NCBI GenBank assembly: GCA_029582155.1
Contig: CM055903.1
Location: 43,105,769 to 43,169,768 of the forward strand
Direction: 5' to 3'
Origin: Panopea generosa
Lineage: Eukaryota; Mollusca; Bivalvia; Adapedonta; Hiatellidae
DNA: 64,000 bases
Shown: positions 48,895 to 60,370 of the stretch, one piece after another
How the letters are laid out: the number at the start of each line of letters is the position of its first letter
Position numbering within the stretch: the first letter of the stretch is position 1
Made by a program: the position numbers and the translations under genes
Notes under the pieces: model-generated
Database searches by the model: none
Seen by the model: only the letters and a program-made list of their open reading frames with translations
Told to the model about the DNA's origin: nothing

Positions 48895-51663
48895 ACTTCA
48901 GATAAAAGAAGATGACCTTTGTCACATTTTTTCTCCAGTTCAGCCAGGAGAACACTATTCTGTTCATATTCCGGTTATTATTATTACACGTCTGTTACAA
49001 CTAGACCTCTATGTGTATAAAAGATGATAACCTCTAATTATTGTTACAATTAGACTTTTCTCTGTATAAAATAAGCTTACCGTGGTCCATCTGAGCCACG
49101 AGAACATCCTTCTGGGTACATTCCGTTACATTATTACACGTTTGTTAGAACAAGACTTCTCTGTGTATAATAGACGATTACCGTCGCAACATTTTTTCTA
49201 GCCAAGCCAAGAGATCATCCTTCAGTACATACTCCGGTTACATTATAACGCGTGTTTTACAACTAGACATCTCTGTGTATAAATGACGATTACCTTTGTC
49301 ACATATTTCTCCAGCCCATCCAGGACAACATCCGGTTACATTATAACACGTGTTTTACAACTAGATATCTCTGTGTATAAATGACGATTACCTTTGTCTC
49401 ATTTTTCTCCAGCCCATCCAGGAGAACATCCTTCTGGACACATTCCAGTTACATTATAACACGTGTTTTACAACTAGACCTCTCTGTGTATAAATGACGA
49501 TTATGTTTGTCTCATCTTTCTCCAGCCCATCCAGGACAACATCCTTCTGGATACATTCCGTTTACATTATTACACGTCTGTTACAACAAGACCTCTCTGT
49601 GTATAATAGATGATTACCTTCCTCACATTTTTTTAGCCCATCCAGGCGAATATCATTCTGGACACGTTTCGGTAAAATTATAACGTGTCTGTTACAACAA
49701 GACTCTCTTTGTTTAAAAGAAGGTTACCCTAGTCATATTTTTTATCCAGCCCAATCATGAAATTCTTCTTCTAGACACATTCAGTCACATTATTACACAT
49801 ATGTTGCACCTAGACTTCTTTGTGTATGAAAAAAAAAAACGATTACCTTTGTCCCACTTTTTCCAGCCAAGCCAGGAGAACAGCCATCTGGACACATTCC
49901 AGTAACATTATTACACATATGTTATAACTAGACTTCTCGATGTATAAAATAGGCTCACCTTCGTTACATTTTTCTCTAGCCCAGCCAGAAGAACAACCTT
50001 CTTGACACATTCCAGTTACATTATTCCACGTATGTGATAACTTAACTAGACTTCTCTGTGAATATAAAAAGAAGCATACCTTCGTCACGTTTTTCTCCAG
50101 CCCAGCCAGAAGAACATCCTTCTTGACACATCATTCCAGTCACATAATTACACGTATGTTATGAATACACTTCTCTGTGAATACAAGAAGCTTACCTTCG
50201 TCACATTTTTCTCCCGCCCAGCCAAAGGAACAGCCTTCTTGACACATTCCAGTTACATTATTACACTATATGATAAATTACACTATATGATAACTATACT
50301 TCTTTGTTAATAAAAGAAGCTTACTTTCGTCACAATTTTTCTCCAGCCCAGCCAGAAGAACATCCTTCTTGACACATTCCAGTTACATTATTCCATGTAT
50401 GTTATAACTAGACTTTTCTGTGAATAAAAAAAGTTTGCCTTTGTCTCACATTTCTCCAGCCCATCCAGGAGAACATTCATCTGGACACATTCCGTTTTCA
50501 TTATTACACGTCTGTTACAACTAGACCTCTATGTGTATAAAAGATGATAACCTTCCTCACATTTTTCTCCAGCGAATAACATTCTGGACACGTTTCGGTT
50601 AAATTATAACATGTCTGTTACAACAAGACTCTCTTTAAAAGAAGGTTACCCTCGTCTTATCTTTATCCAGCCTAGTCATGAAATCATTCTTCTAGACACA
50701 TTCAGTTACATTATTACACGTATGTTACACCTATACTTCTTTGTGAATAAAAGAAGCTTACTTTCGTCACATTTTTCTCTAATCCAGCAAAACAATAAAC
50801 TTATTGGCATATTCCAGTTATATTATTCCACGTATGTGATAACCAGACTTCTCAGTGAATAAAAGAAGCTTACCTTCGTTACATTTTTCTCTAGCCCAGC
50901 AAGAGGAACGGCCTTCTTGACACATTCCCGTCACATTATTACGCGTATGTTATACCAAGACTTCTCTGTGAATAAAAGAAGCTTACCTTTGTCACATTTT
51001 TCTCAAACCAAGCAAAACAATAAACTTATTGACACATTCCAGTTACATTATTCCACGTATGTGATAACTAGACTTCTCTGTGAATAAAAGAAGCTTACAT
51101 TTGTTACATTTTTCTCCAGCCCAATAAGAGGAACAGCCTTCTTGACACATTCCCGTCACAGTATTACACGTATGTTATAACAAGATTTCTCTGTGAATAA
51201 AAGAAGCTCACTTTTGTCGCATTTTACTCCAGCCCAGCCAAAGAACAGCCTTCTTGACACATTCCAGTTACATTATTACACGTAATACAATGGTATAACT
51301 GAACTTCTGTGTGAATAAAAGAAGCTCATTTTTCCGTAGCCCAGCCAGAAGAACAACCTTCTTGACACACTCCAGTTACATTATTACACGTATGTTATAA
51401 CTAGACTTCTCTGTGAATAAATAAAGTTTACCTTCGTCACTTTTTTCTCCAGCCCAGCCAGGAGAACATCCTTCTAGACACCTTTCGGTTACATTATTCC
51501 ACGTCTGTTGTAACTAGACTTCTCTGTGAATAAAAGACGCTTACCTTCGCCACCTTTTTCTCCAGCCCAGCCAGAGAAACATCCTTCTTGACATATTCCA
51601 GTTACATTATTACACGTAATACTATGTTATAACTAGACTTCTCTGTGAATAAAAGAAGCTTAC
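48895..51663 (-). repeat. ~112-bp tandem array derived from an EGF exon
   Basis: About 25 units follow one another on the minus strand. Each contains TGTAATAATGTAACTGGAATG and TGTCCAGAAGGATGTTCTCC, which read VTGMCPEGCSPGWAGEKC, then a GAAG/GTAAGC donor, then about 44 bp of intron-like DNA (AAGCTTCTTTTATTCACAG, AGAAGTCTAGTTATAACATA). The intact source is EGF-like exon 2 at 51664-51801, which starts the array. The units are not exons: the would-be acceptor TTATTCACAG lies only about 15 bp after the donor, and TAA stands in frame just before the EGF part. It is an intronic satellite born from the 3' half of an exon plus its donor. Confidence 0.85.
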
Positions 51664-51801
51664 CTTTGTCACATTTTTCTCCAGCTCAGCCAGGAGAACA
51701 TCCTTCTAGACACATTCCAGTTACATTATTATACGTCTGTTTACACTGGAAGCATCCATGCTGACATCGTTTTCCAAAGTAGTACTTCGGGCAATGATAT
51801 T
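51664..51801 (-). CDS. EGF-like domain 2 exon of the EGF-kringle gene, with TGA
   Basis: Follows acceptor TTTATGTTTAAG and ends at donor AAAG then GTAAGC. It encodes a complete EGF-like domain: CPKYYFGKRCQHGCFQC, YNNVTGMCLEGCSPG and AGEKCDK. It begins with two bases of a split codon and ends in phase 1, fitting kringle 1 exon 2 upstream and kringle 2 exon 1 downstream. A TGA at 51686-51688 replaces the Trp of the GW motif; the neighbouring array copies that can be read there keep TGG. One expected cysteine (TY where domain 1 has PC) is also changed. The gene may therefore be a pseudogene, or this may be a recent null allele or a sequencing error. Confidence 0.75.
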
Positions 51802-51881
51802 CTTAAACATAAATTGCACAATCTAAACTACGAACTAAATATTTGAACTGGATGATAGAACTGCAATAGCATAAGAATTCT

Positions 51882-51925
51882 CGGGGGGGGGGGGGGGGAG
51901 GAGGGGGGGAGGGGGGAGGGGGGCA
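51882..51925 (+). repeat. G-rich run, quadruplex-prone
   Basis: A run of about 15 G is followed by GGAGG and several more G runs separated by single A. Four or more G tracts lie within 45 bp upstream of EGF-like exon 2 in gene orientation, where the transcript would be C-rich. Confidence 0.85.
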
Positions 51926-52024
51926 GAAATAAAGGTGAATGAGTAACAGAAACTTTGATTAAATAGACGTTTAAATTTAATTTACGTGTTTTTGTTTAAC
52001 TATTCATCATAAGCATTCTCAGAA

Positions 52025-52156
52025 ATACGTATTATGTTAAATCAAACATGTTTCACGTATTATGTTAAATCAAACATGTTTCACAGATAATGTTAAATCA
52101 AACATGTTTCACGTAATATGTTGAATCAAACATGTTTCACGGATTATGTTAAATCA
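52025..52156. repeat. 28-bp minisatellite, left part
   Basis: Units of ACGTATTATGTTAAATC followed by AAACATGTTTC repeat every 28 bp and stop abruptly at AAATCA (52151-52156), where a TIR element begins. The array resumes at 53394. Confidence 0.9.
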
Positions 52157-53393
52157 TATGGAAGGGTATCACCGCCATAACTTTTAGTCTGAAATCTGTC
52201 GTTTGTTATTTGTGCAATGGGTGTAAATGTTTCTTTCTTCTTAGTTCTTTGTGGGAAATGAAAAAGTTCACCTTTGTAACTTTGCTATTTGTCTATCCGA
52301 CTATATCCTATCATAATAAAAGTTACATACGTCTTGTCTCTTTGTGTCAGATTAAACATTACTTGCTGTGTAAAATTTATTTTTAGAATTTGATGTATGT
52401 TTCGATATGTGTTTCGGCTGCAGTCAGTCACGTATCTATTTTTATGCCAATGTTCTATCCCTTTGTAATGAATGTAGGGAATGTTTTTGGACAGGGTATC
52501 AGACTGTTTCGACTGTGCTGCCGCTGAACGTCATCATTGTAATAAATCACAACTTCCCTTTATAACGTTCAGTTACAGACATGTCTCCTGTAAACAACCC
52601 AAGAAGTTGCGAATGGAAATATTTGCTGTAAACAATCATCAGAATTCGCGACTCTAAATACAGCCTTACTTTAAAGTACCACTGTTTACCACTTTTTGCC
52701 CCCTGAAGTTGGGTACCCCCACTTTCAGCATAAAAAAAATAAATTTCACCAATTTTACTTTTCATACAGTTTCCTTAATAAAATGAATTTCGTCTGTCAC
52801 AGAAACATATTTTTTTTATTGACACAAACATAATATATATTTTATTGTGATCATGTGACAGTTTGACATTTTCATCCAACCAGAAATAAGCTTTCTATAA
52901 AAGTATATGCTCTGAACATCCCCTATACTTTTTTCAGCCGATCAGAGAGATCCTTTTAATGGTGGTAGCTGACCATATGTTCCATATGACTAACGATGAA
53001 AACAAAGCAACACCGATTCTACTAGGGACCAGTCGTTATTCTTTTATATATTTTTAGCGGCACCTGTCGTCATAATTGACAATGCAAACTGTGTATTTTG
53101 CATTGTTACATATGCCTAAGTGCATTGTACAACATGCTTACTGCATAGTGAAACGTTTGCACAATTCGAATCCTTTTGAAACACGTGATTATGCTGAACT
53201 CGTTATATTATGACAGGAAGTATGTAACTTTTACAATGATAGGATATAGTAGGATAGACAAATTGCAAAGTTACAAAGATGAAATGTTTCATTTCCCACA
53301 AAGAACTAAGAAGAAAGAAACATTTACACCCATTGCACAAAGAACAAACGACAAATTTCAGACTAAGAGTTATGGCGGTGATACCCTTCCATA
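52157..53393. mobile_element. 1.24-kb TIR element inserted in the 28-bp array
   Basis: The arms 52157-52337 and about 53213-53393 are inverted copies, roughly 180 bp each and about 90% alike, starting TATGGAAGGGTATCACCGCC. AAATCA stands directly on both sides (52151-52156 and 53394-53399), a 6-bp target duplication inside a minisatellite unit, which restores the unit exactly when the element is removed. The interior shows no convincing protein; a 72-codon minus-strand frame at 52547-52765 is unrecognised. This is a non-autonomous element. A 6-bp duplication does not identify a superfamily with confidence. Confidence 0.87.
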
Positions 53394-53490
53394 AAATCAA
53401 ACATGTTTCACGGATTATGTTAAAGCAAACATTTTTCACGGATTATGTTAAAGTAAACATGTTTCACGTATTATGTTAAATCAATAACGG
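53394..53490. repeat. 28-bp minisatellite, right part
   Basis: It continues the array from 52156 in the same orientation (AAATCAAACATGTTTCACGG, then ATTATGTTAAAGC). Confidence 0.88.
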
Positions 53491-55448
53491 TATCACGATT
53501 ATGATTTACTGTTCCGTTAAAAATTGAAGTAATATTATTTCCTATTATTTCCTATAAAAATAGTCTTAGAATTCAATTTGCAATACAATACAGCATTGTC
53601 ATTACAAGAGTGGTCCAGGTTACATAAAGGCTGTATAAATTGTCAGTTACATATGCAGTACAATATATTTCAGTCATCTTAACTGCTTTGCATCAATATT
53701 TTCTTGTAACAATTTGTCAAGAAACTCTTGTTCAAAAAAAGTTGAGAAGTGTTTAATAATTAACATATATATTTGTTTTTTTTTCATTTTTGATATCGAT
53801 TTGATTGCTGAATTACGAAATCCGAAAACTTTGAAAGTAAAATAATGAATGAATGAATGGTGTTTTACGGCACGTCGACACATAAATAGGTCATTTTGTG
53901 CGCGCATAAATTGAAATAAAATTTGATATTCATAGTATAATGTTTCATTATGAAATTTTTTATTAACATGTTTTGCATATCATTGAATGGAAAGGTAAGT
54001 CTTTGAATGTTGGACGGGAACGAAGCCAAAAATAATGAATAAATTAGGATGTATTCTAAGGTCTATTGGATGAAAGGAACAGCGCAGGCGCTTGATTATC
54101 CTACGGAAGTTACCATGAAAAGAAGAAAACGCGTATTCAAAACAAAAGACTTAATGAATTGACATGCTTTTAACTAATAAGAATTTGTCAAAATTTGGTA
54201 TATACACATTTGAATAGAAAAGCACTTTAAGAATGAAAGAGTATATACCATGTGCAATTATTAGCATATAAAATGAATTGCACTTTATTTTAATGTTTTG
54301 AAGTACGAACATATCATCTGAAATTATGTTAAAAATTGTATGTTAAAATACATGTTTTTATAGAAATATAAAGGCTCGCCAAATCTAACAAATTACTCAA
54401 AAGACGCATTGATTTTACAGTCTGAAACGCTGTATATTTAATAAAGGTTTGTCTACAGAATGACTCGTAACAAAATTTAAGCTGTTTGTTACCTGTGGCC
54501 ATATGTTAAAATGTTAATTCCGACATGCTTCACAATATATTTTGATTGTTTGATAAGTTACATGTATAAAATATAAGTAAAAGTGAAATTAGACTAATAA
54601 AAAGTATTCCTGTTACGTATATTCATTTTGGTGGTGACCTGGACTGCAAAGCTTGATCACGCGGACATAAACGGTGTTATACGATTGACATTATGTCCAA
54701 CTGGTTATAGTTTCTATTTTTTATATATATTTTATTCAATAATTTTGTGTGTACATATTAAAATATATGTCCCACTTCACAGTTACGCCCCTTTTTTCAC
54801 GGTAACATGATTCTTACGCTGATAAAAAGGCCTTTATAATTTGGTTTTGAATTTTTTCAAAATTGTTCAATAAGACATCGCTGGTGTTAAAAAAGTGAAT
54901 TTTTATACGATTTCAACATGTATTTATGAGTATTTGAGGATTTCTTTTTTAAAAAAATCTGTAGGTGTCTCTGCATCCTCTTTAAAAAATACAACCTGGT
55001 CAACCTACCAGTAATTGTGCATTTTTATGTAGGTATACATTCCTGCTATAAAAATTTATATGTGGAATTCTTTTTTTACCACGGAAATCCTAAACCTTAT
55101 TTTATATAGAACAAAAAACAAAATTCAACTGTGTAGTGAGATCTTATACAGAACATAACGTAATTATACATTGTTACATATGTAATATATAAGCTGCGCA
55201 TAAGAAATATGACTTACATAGCAGGGATGTTTTTAGTTTAACTACATTGTATAATCATACGTATCGTACAGTATTTCCTTTAGTTATGTTATTAATAAGT
55301 TACCTTGAACTACATTCCACCTTGCTTTTATATTATTAGATTTTTCCAAGTGGTACATAAATGTTGAAAACAAATTTAATATTTCTATAACATTTTACTT
55401 TTTCTTAAACACTGAATATATATGAATAAATATTGTTTGTATGATTAC
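53491..55448. other. Intron of the EGF-kringle gene, nothing else recognised
   Basis: AT-rich; no gene, SINE or tandem array stood out. Confidence 0.4.
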
Positions 55449-55574
55449 CGTGATTACTATAAGGACATTGCTCAATATCGCAGTAATCGATATCAATAAC
55501 ACCTCGCCCCTTGTCAACAATGCAATACGTTGTGTTGTTTCCACTATAATTGCGGCAGTAGTTATGATATTTTC
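55449..55574 (-). CDS. Kringle 1, second exon, of the EGF-kringle gene
   Basis: After acceptor TTATAACCAACAG it encodes KYHNYCRNYSGNNTTYC and DIDYCDIEQCPYSNH, a clear kringle C-terminal half (NYCR, then CDIxxC), ending in phase 1 at CACG then GTAATC. The end phase fits EGF-like exon 2. The start needs one base from the previous exon, whereas the kringle 1 first exon ends in phase 0, and the exon is 126 bp where the equivalent exon of kringle 2 is 127. A one-base loss at its 5' end would explain this. Confidence 0.75.
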
Positions 55575-56047
55575 CTGTTGGTTATAATAATAATTCATAA
55601 TCAAATAAACTGAAAACTGATAGATATGAACAACACTACACATTCTGGGTTCAGTATCTGTTTTTATTCTTTTGAGCCCAAACAAGTTTACATGGGTCAT
55701 AGTAAAACAGGACAGGTAGGACAGGTGGGACAACAGGTAGCATTTTCGCACTATATTACCGACCATCAGTATGGCAAAAGGCAGTCAATATATTGCAAAT
55801 ACAATACACTCTTTGTTTAATATCGAGTTTTTTTTATATATATCGATGGCAATTTAAGAAACCAGATCATATTATGTATAGTTATAGTTTTATGAGAATC
55901 TATATGTACATAACTTTTATTTAGAAGAAAGTTGTGTTCAAGTGGTTTAATAAATTAAGATATCAGAAGCCTAGACTGGAGTTTTTTTATATTTTAGTTT
56001 TAAACGTAATTGCTTGACGTCGATTCTGAAACAAGTTCTGGCAACTT

Positions 56048-56095
56048 GAGCAAATCACGTTCGAAGTCTTCCTGGGTAGAACCATAACTATATGT
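56048..56095 (-). repeat. SINE family A tail
   Basis: On the minus strand GGTTCTACCCAGGAAGAC followed by TTCGAACGTGATT matches the conserved tail of family A. Confidence 0.5.
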
Positions 56096-56819
56096 ATTTG
56101 TAGACATCCTATATTTGGATACTGTTTCTACACATTTAATGTTGAGTTAAAATTTACTAATATTGGTGTATGTCTCTATAACTTGATGGAATATATACGC
56201 CAAATATGGAATCATCTAGACGATTCCGGTTTGTTACGGTCAGTTCGAAAACGCCCTTTTGTCAAGAAAATCATTGTACTTTATATAAATATTGAAATAA
56301 GGTTTTTAATGCAAAATAACATATCAAACTACAACTCATAGTTGAAATATGTTTGATTTAGATTTTCAAATCCACCATAAACGTGACGAATATTAAATAA
56401 TATTTTAACGGATTTGCTAAAGGGAATTATTATATAATATTTAAATAAATATATTCTGATTGGCAAGAATGATACCTCATTGAACAAAATACTGTATGGT
56501 ATTGAACAGATTTTACTTTGGTTTTTGCAAAACTGTGCATAAAATTACGATACACGGTTTTTAAAAATAGCTGCTGGATAATTCAAGTGTAAGCCAAATG
56601 CAACGATGAAAACTGAGATATTCCGAATGCGGCGTTGTTTTCAACTTGCTATCAACAAGAGATTTGCGTCCGATTTGAGCAAAATTATCGATAATAAAGA
56701 TGCCGATACGACAACAATGGCAACTGTTCCATTAATACATATATGTCGTCAGTATTAACAAGAAAAACACAAACATTCAAATAATTAGTTTAAATATAAA
56801 TATAACAACCATTTATCAA

Positions 56820-56895
56820 GATGTGTCTGTGGCAGAGTGGTGTTATGCAAGATTTTGTTTTTTTCCGTCATGGTTCGAATCCCACCTGAGGAATT
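56820..56895 (+). repeat. tRNA-derived sequence
   Basis: Box A-like TGTGGCAGAGTGGTG and box B GGTTCGAATCCC flank a T-rich middle. The arms do not form a full cloverleaf, so it is a SINE head or pseudogene. Confidence 0.45.
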
Positions 56896-56973
56896 TTATT
56901 TTCAATATATTTTTTTATGTTGATCTAGTAAAGTAAACTAACTCATTTATTTTTATTTTATATAATAAAACAG

Positions 56974-57076
56974 TTATGGAAATTTCACCTGTGCAATATG
57001 ATGTTCTATGCGCCAGAAAAACAAAAACAAATTCTGGTGCATAACACATCATATTGCACAGGTGAAAAGTCCATAA
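56974..57076. mobile_element. Fold-back element with 45-bp arms
   Basis: The arms 56974-57018 and 57032-57076 are inverted copies with about five mismatches and a 13-bp A-rich loop. TATAAT occurs just outside both ends and may be a target duplication. It is too short to code. Confidence 0.75.
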
Positions 57077-57398
57077 TTGTATAATGTAATGTCACCTCAA
57101 AAGCTAGTTAGTCGCACTGTTAGACAACGTCCACCTCGCCATAGAGGTTGCTTCTAAGATAAACCAAAGTCTACAATATGTAAGAAATTTGACTGTGGCT
57201 GTGGTATAATCCTGTTTTGCACAACCTAAAATTTTGTTCTGACACCATCCTAATCTACTGTCCATTGAAAATAAACGTTTTGTTATATTGCAACACACAC
57301 CCTGTATGCAATCAATACGCTGATAAAGTTGGGATAAAACTGCCAATGGGTAAGTCACGGAGTATCGTATAAAATATTTTACTAACACCATATCATAC

Positions 57399-57508
57399 CG
57401 TGTTCTTTGCGGCTTGTTCTGGATGGTCACTCCATCGTAGACACGTGTACCCGTTAATCGATGTTGATTTAATTCCACGGTATAGTCGACCGTCTCCAAT
57501 TTGGCACT
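57399..57508 (-). CDS. Kringle 1, first exon, of the EGF-kringle gene
   Basis: After acceptor TCTCAAAACAG it encodes ECQIGDGRLYRGIKSTSING followed by YTCLRWSDHPEQAAKNT and ends at ACG then GTATG. This is the N-terminal half of a kringle (C, GDGxxYRGxxSxTxxGxxCxxW). It begins with two bases of a split codon, which fits the phase-1 end of EGF-like exon 1 at 61180. Its phase-0 end matches kringle 2's first exon but not the present start of 55449-55574. Confidence 0.8.
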
Positions 57509-57589
57509 CTGTTTTGAGAAAACAAAATGTAACTTGCTGGGATATACAGATTGAAACATATTTAAATGCTGTAAAAATATTATTGTTGT

Positions 57590-58175
57590 TATTATGATTC
57601 TTTATTATTTTTGTTACTATTGCTATCATCATTAATATCATTGATATCAACCACTACTTATTATTAATATTATTATTATTATCATTTATATCATTATTAT
57701 AATTATAAATATAATAGCTATTTTTATATTACTATTATTATCATTATTATTTTTTAATAATATCATTTTTATAATTATAAATATAATAGCTATTTTTTAT
57801 TATATTGTTATTATTAATATCATTATTATAATTAAAAATAAAATATCTATTTTTATTATATTATTATTATTATAATATCACCAGTATCATTAATATATAT
57901 ATCATAATTATACTTATAACTATTATTACATCATCATTATCATTGATATAAATATCATAGTTATACTTGTAACTATTATTATCATCATTATTATCATTAA
58001 TATAAATATCATAGTTATACTTATAACTATTATTATCATCATCATATCATTGAAATGAATATCATAGTTGTACTTATAACTATTATTATCATCACCATTA
58101 TCTTTAATATCAATATCATAATTATACTTATAACTGTTATTATCATCATTATTATAAAATTCTATTATCATTCTT
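57590..58175. repeat. AT-rich ATT/ATC trinucleotide region with ~57-bp sub-repeats
   Basis: ATTATTATC-type simple sequence fills the stretch. From about 57930 to 58150 a longer unit (TATAAATATCATAGTTATAC, then TATAACTATTATTATCATCA) repeats four times. Confidence 0.85.
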
Positions 58176-58811
58176 ATTATTGGCAATTTTTGAAAGACTT
58201 GTAAATTATTATTGATAGAATGTTGTCCAGAATGTATGAATGTGGTGTTACACATGTTATATATTTACCAATGACTTACAACGAGAAAAAAATACAACGC
58301 ATTGTGACTTTAAGAGAGCCCAAGTTTGAACGCAAAACATAGCGAAATCTCATTATCATTACATTCAACTTCGATGAAACTTTGGGATGCATCTAAAATT
58401 TATAACTTTGGAAAGTGGAAATTCCGACATAAAAGAGACAATGAAAGCAATGTGTTTTTATATCCGAATGTTTTATTGATTTGAAACATTGCAAACTGCA
58501 ATGGGTATAATTTAAGACCATTTTTCAAGATGAAAATATTATGAACATTAACGCTTATGTACATTTATGTTCAAGACATCAGATACGAGTACATGGCATT
58601 TTGAATGATTTGATATACTCTAAGCCAACTAAGATGCAATTATTATAATTCTCTATGTAAGTCATTACTAGTACATTGTATGTACCGTAAATATATTGTC
58701 AACAAAACGAATAAATATATGCATACATTTTCATAATAAAGTATAAAGACGGTCAACAATCATTAACTCAAAGTCGCTTAATGCAAATACTCCGGTTATT
58801 CGAATTGAAAT

Positions 58812-59070
58812 CCAGGGGTCGTATTCACCAACCATTCTTGAGAATATTCTAATACTTGAGCTTGAAAATCCAAATTTCAACCTTAGAGATCTAGTTTACC
58901 ATGACAGGTAGGGTCGTTGTGGGAGTTGTTTTGACCATGCATTAGGTGTCCCTACATGCTTGCAAATTAAGGTCTCAAAAACGAGTCTCTAAATGTGTGT
59001 TTTTTTTAAAATCCATTCTAGAGTTCAATTCTAAGAATATTCCTAAGAATGTTGGTGAATACCAACCCTT
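58812..59070. mobile_element. MITE with ~30-bp inverted ends
   Basis: It begins GGTCGTATTCACCAACC, ATTCTTGAGAATATTC and ends with the complement (GAATATTCCTAAGAATG, TTGGTGAATACCAACC). About 255 bp, no coding capacity. Confidence 0.65.
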
Positions 59071-59439
59071 GTCTCGTTTTAAATTATTATATATCTATAT
59101 AAAGGTAGAATGATACTTTGCCTCCCAGATCAGAAAGGAACTGTGAGACAACTTAATATAAAAATGTTCTGCTTGAAACCGACGATACCATTGCAAACAA
59201 GAATTATATTTTTGTTGATGATCATGGCATTTTTATGTATATAATGAAAGCTGTATGGACGATAAATAAGCATGTGTTCGTATGGTGTTTAACGCCACTT
59301 TCATCAATGTTTCAGCTTTATTGCGACTGTGTCCACTTAAGACGCATTTTACAATATGTAATAACAGGGAAATAAGTCTGTGTGAGTGAGTATCTTCAGG
59401 AAGTCATATACCAGCGCCTAAAAGGCAAGATCCGATATA

Positions 59440-60370
59440 TCTGTTAACAAAGCGAGAGTGGGCCTGTTTGGTTACTATCCATCAAAAACGGTTTAAACAG
59501 ATAAACAGTTTCGATTGGATTATTTGGCTTTCCGTTTTACTTATTCTGTCAGGTGACGTCCACGAAAATCCAGGTCCAGCTTCATCTAATACATCCGATA
59601 TGAGTTCCGGCTCGTCCTCAACTATGCCTAACGGATCATTTGACCTTTCAGAACTTATTTTTAGCCATCTCTCATTTATTCATTATAATTTCTAAAGCTT
59701 TGCCCCAAAGATACACCAAATGTATGCTGATGTATGCTCTTTTGAATTATTGGCTGTCACTGGTTTAATAACATTACATCTACATCGGATCTTGCCTTTT
59801 CTAACTACCAAACAATCTTCCATAAGGATCGCCTGACTAATAGATATAGCGGTTTCCCAGTTTATAATAAGGATACGATCACTGCTCGCCGAGGGCAAGA
59901 TTTAGAGGTAAACGTCATTAAATGTATATGCTTAGACATGAAGGTGAAACATCAACCTATTCTGTATGGCGTTTTCTACCGTCTACCGTATTCCATTGCT
60001 GATGTCCTTTCGTGAATTCAGGATTCCATAGCCGTATCTGTCGATACCCATATTAAAGACATAGGCACTACGGTTACTGGTGATTTTAATCTCGACTGTC
60101 TCAAATCTGCATCTCGATTGAAAATTTGTATGCAAATCGGCATTTCCCAACTTATTTCAGAACCAACCAATTTCACCGAGTCTTCACAGTCCATTATTGA
60201 CATTTTTCTTGTATCCTCCCCCAATGTATTATTCATTTGTGGTGTAGGTAAACCCTTTTTTGAGCAGAATATTCACTACCATTGTCCAGTTTTTGTTGTA
60301 CCAGATACCCTAAACCCCGACACAAACCATTCAAGCTCAAATTGGATATTTAACTTGGTGTTAGCATAAT
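59440..60370 (+). mobile_element. LINE 5' part: N-terminus and endonuclease of ORF2
   Basis: A hydrophobic start (DWIIWLSVLLILSGDVHENPGP-type, here FDWIIWLSVLLIL then SGDVHENPGP) is followed by a Ser-rich linker and an apurinic-type endonuclease: FIHYNF at 59678, FELLAVTGL at 59740, a YGVFYRLPY block at 59965, VTGDFNLDCL at 60073 with catalytic D and N, and LISEPTNFTESSQSIIDIFL to HYHCPVFVV at 60145-60295. This is the layout of CR1/L2-group LINEs. Several stops and shifts break it (for example a TAA after IHYNF). The reverse transcriptase is absent after 60370, so the copy is 3'-truncated or interrupted. Confidence 0.75.

Noticed and set aside
48895-51663. Array of 25 true EGF exons
   Set aside because: Between donor and next acceptor-like site only about 15 bp would remain as intron, and a TAA precedes the EGF part in frame.
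57104-57559. 151-codon minus-strand frame
   Set aside because: It reads the kringle 1 exon in the wrong frame and continues into intron; the kringle frame has splice sites and motifs.
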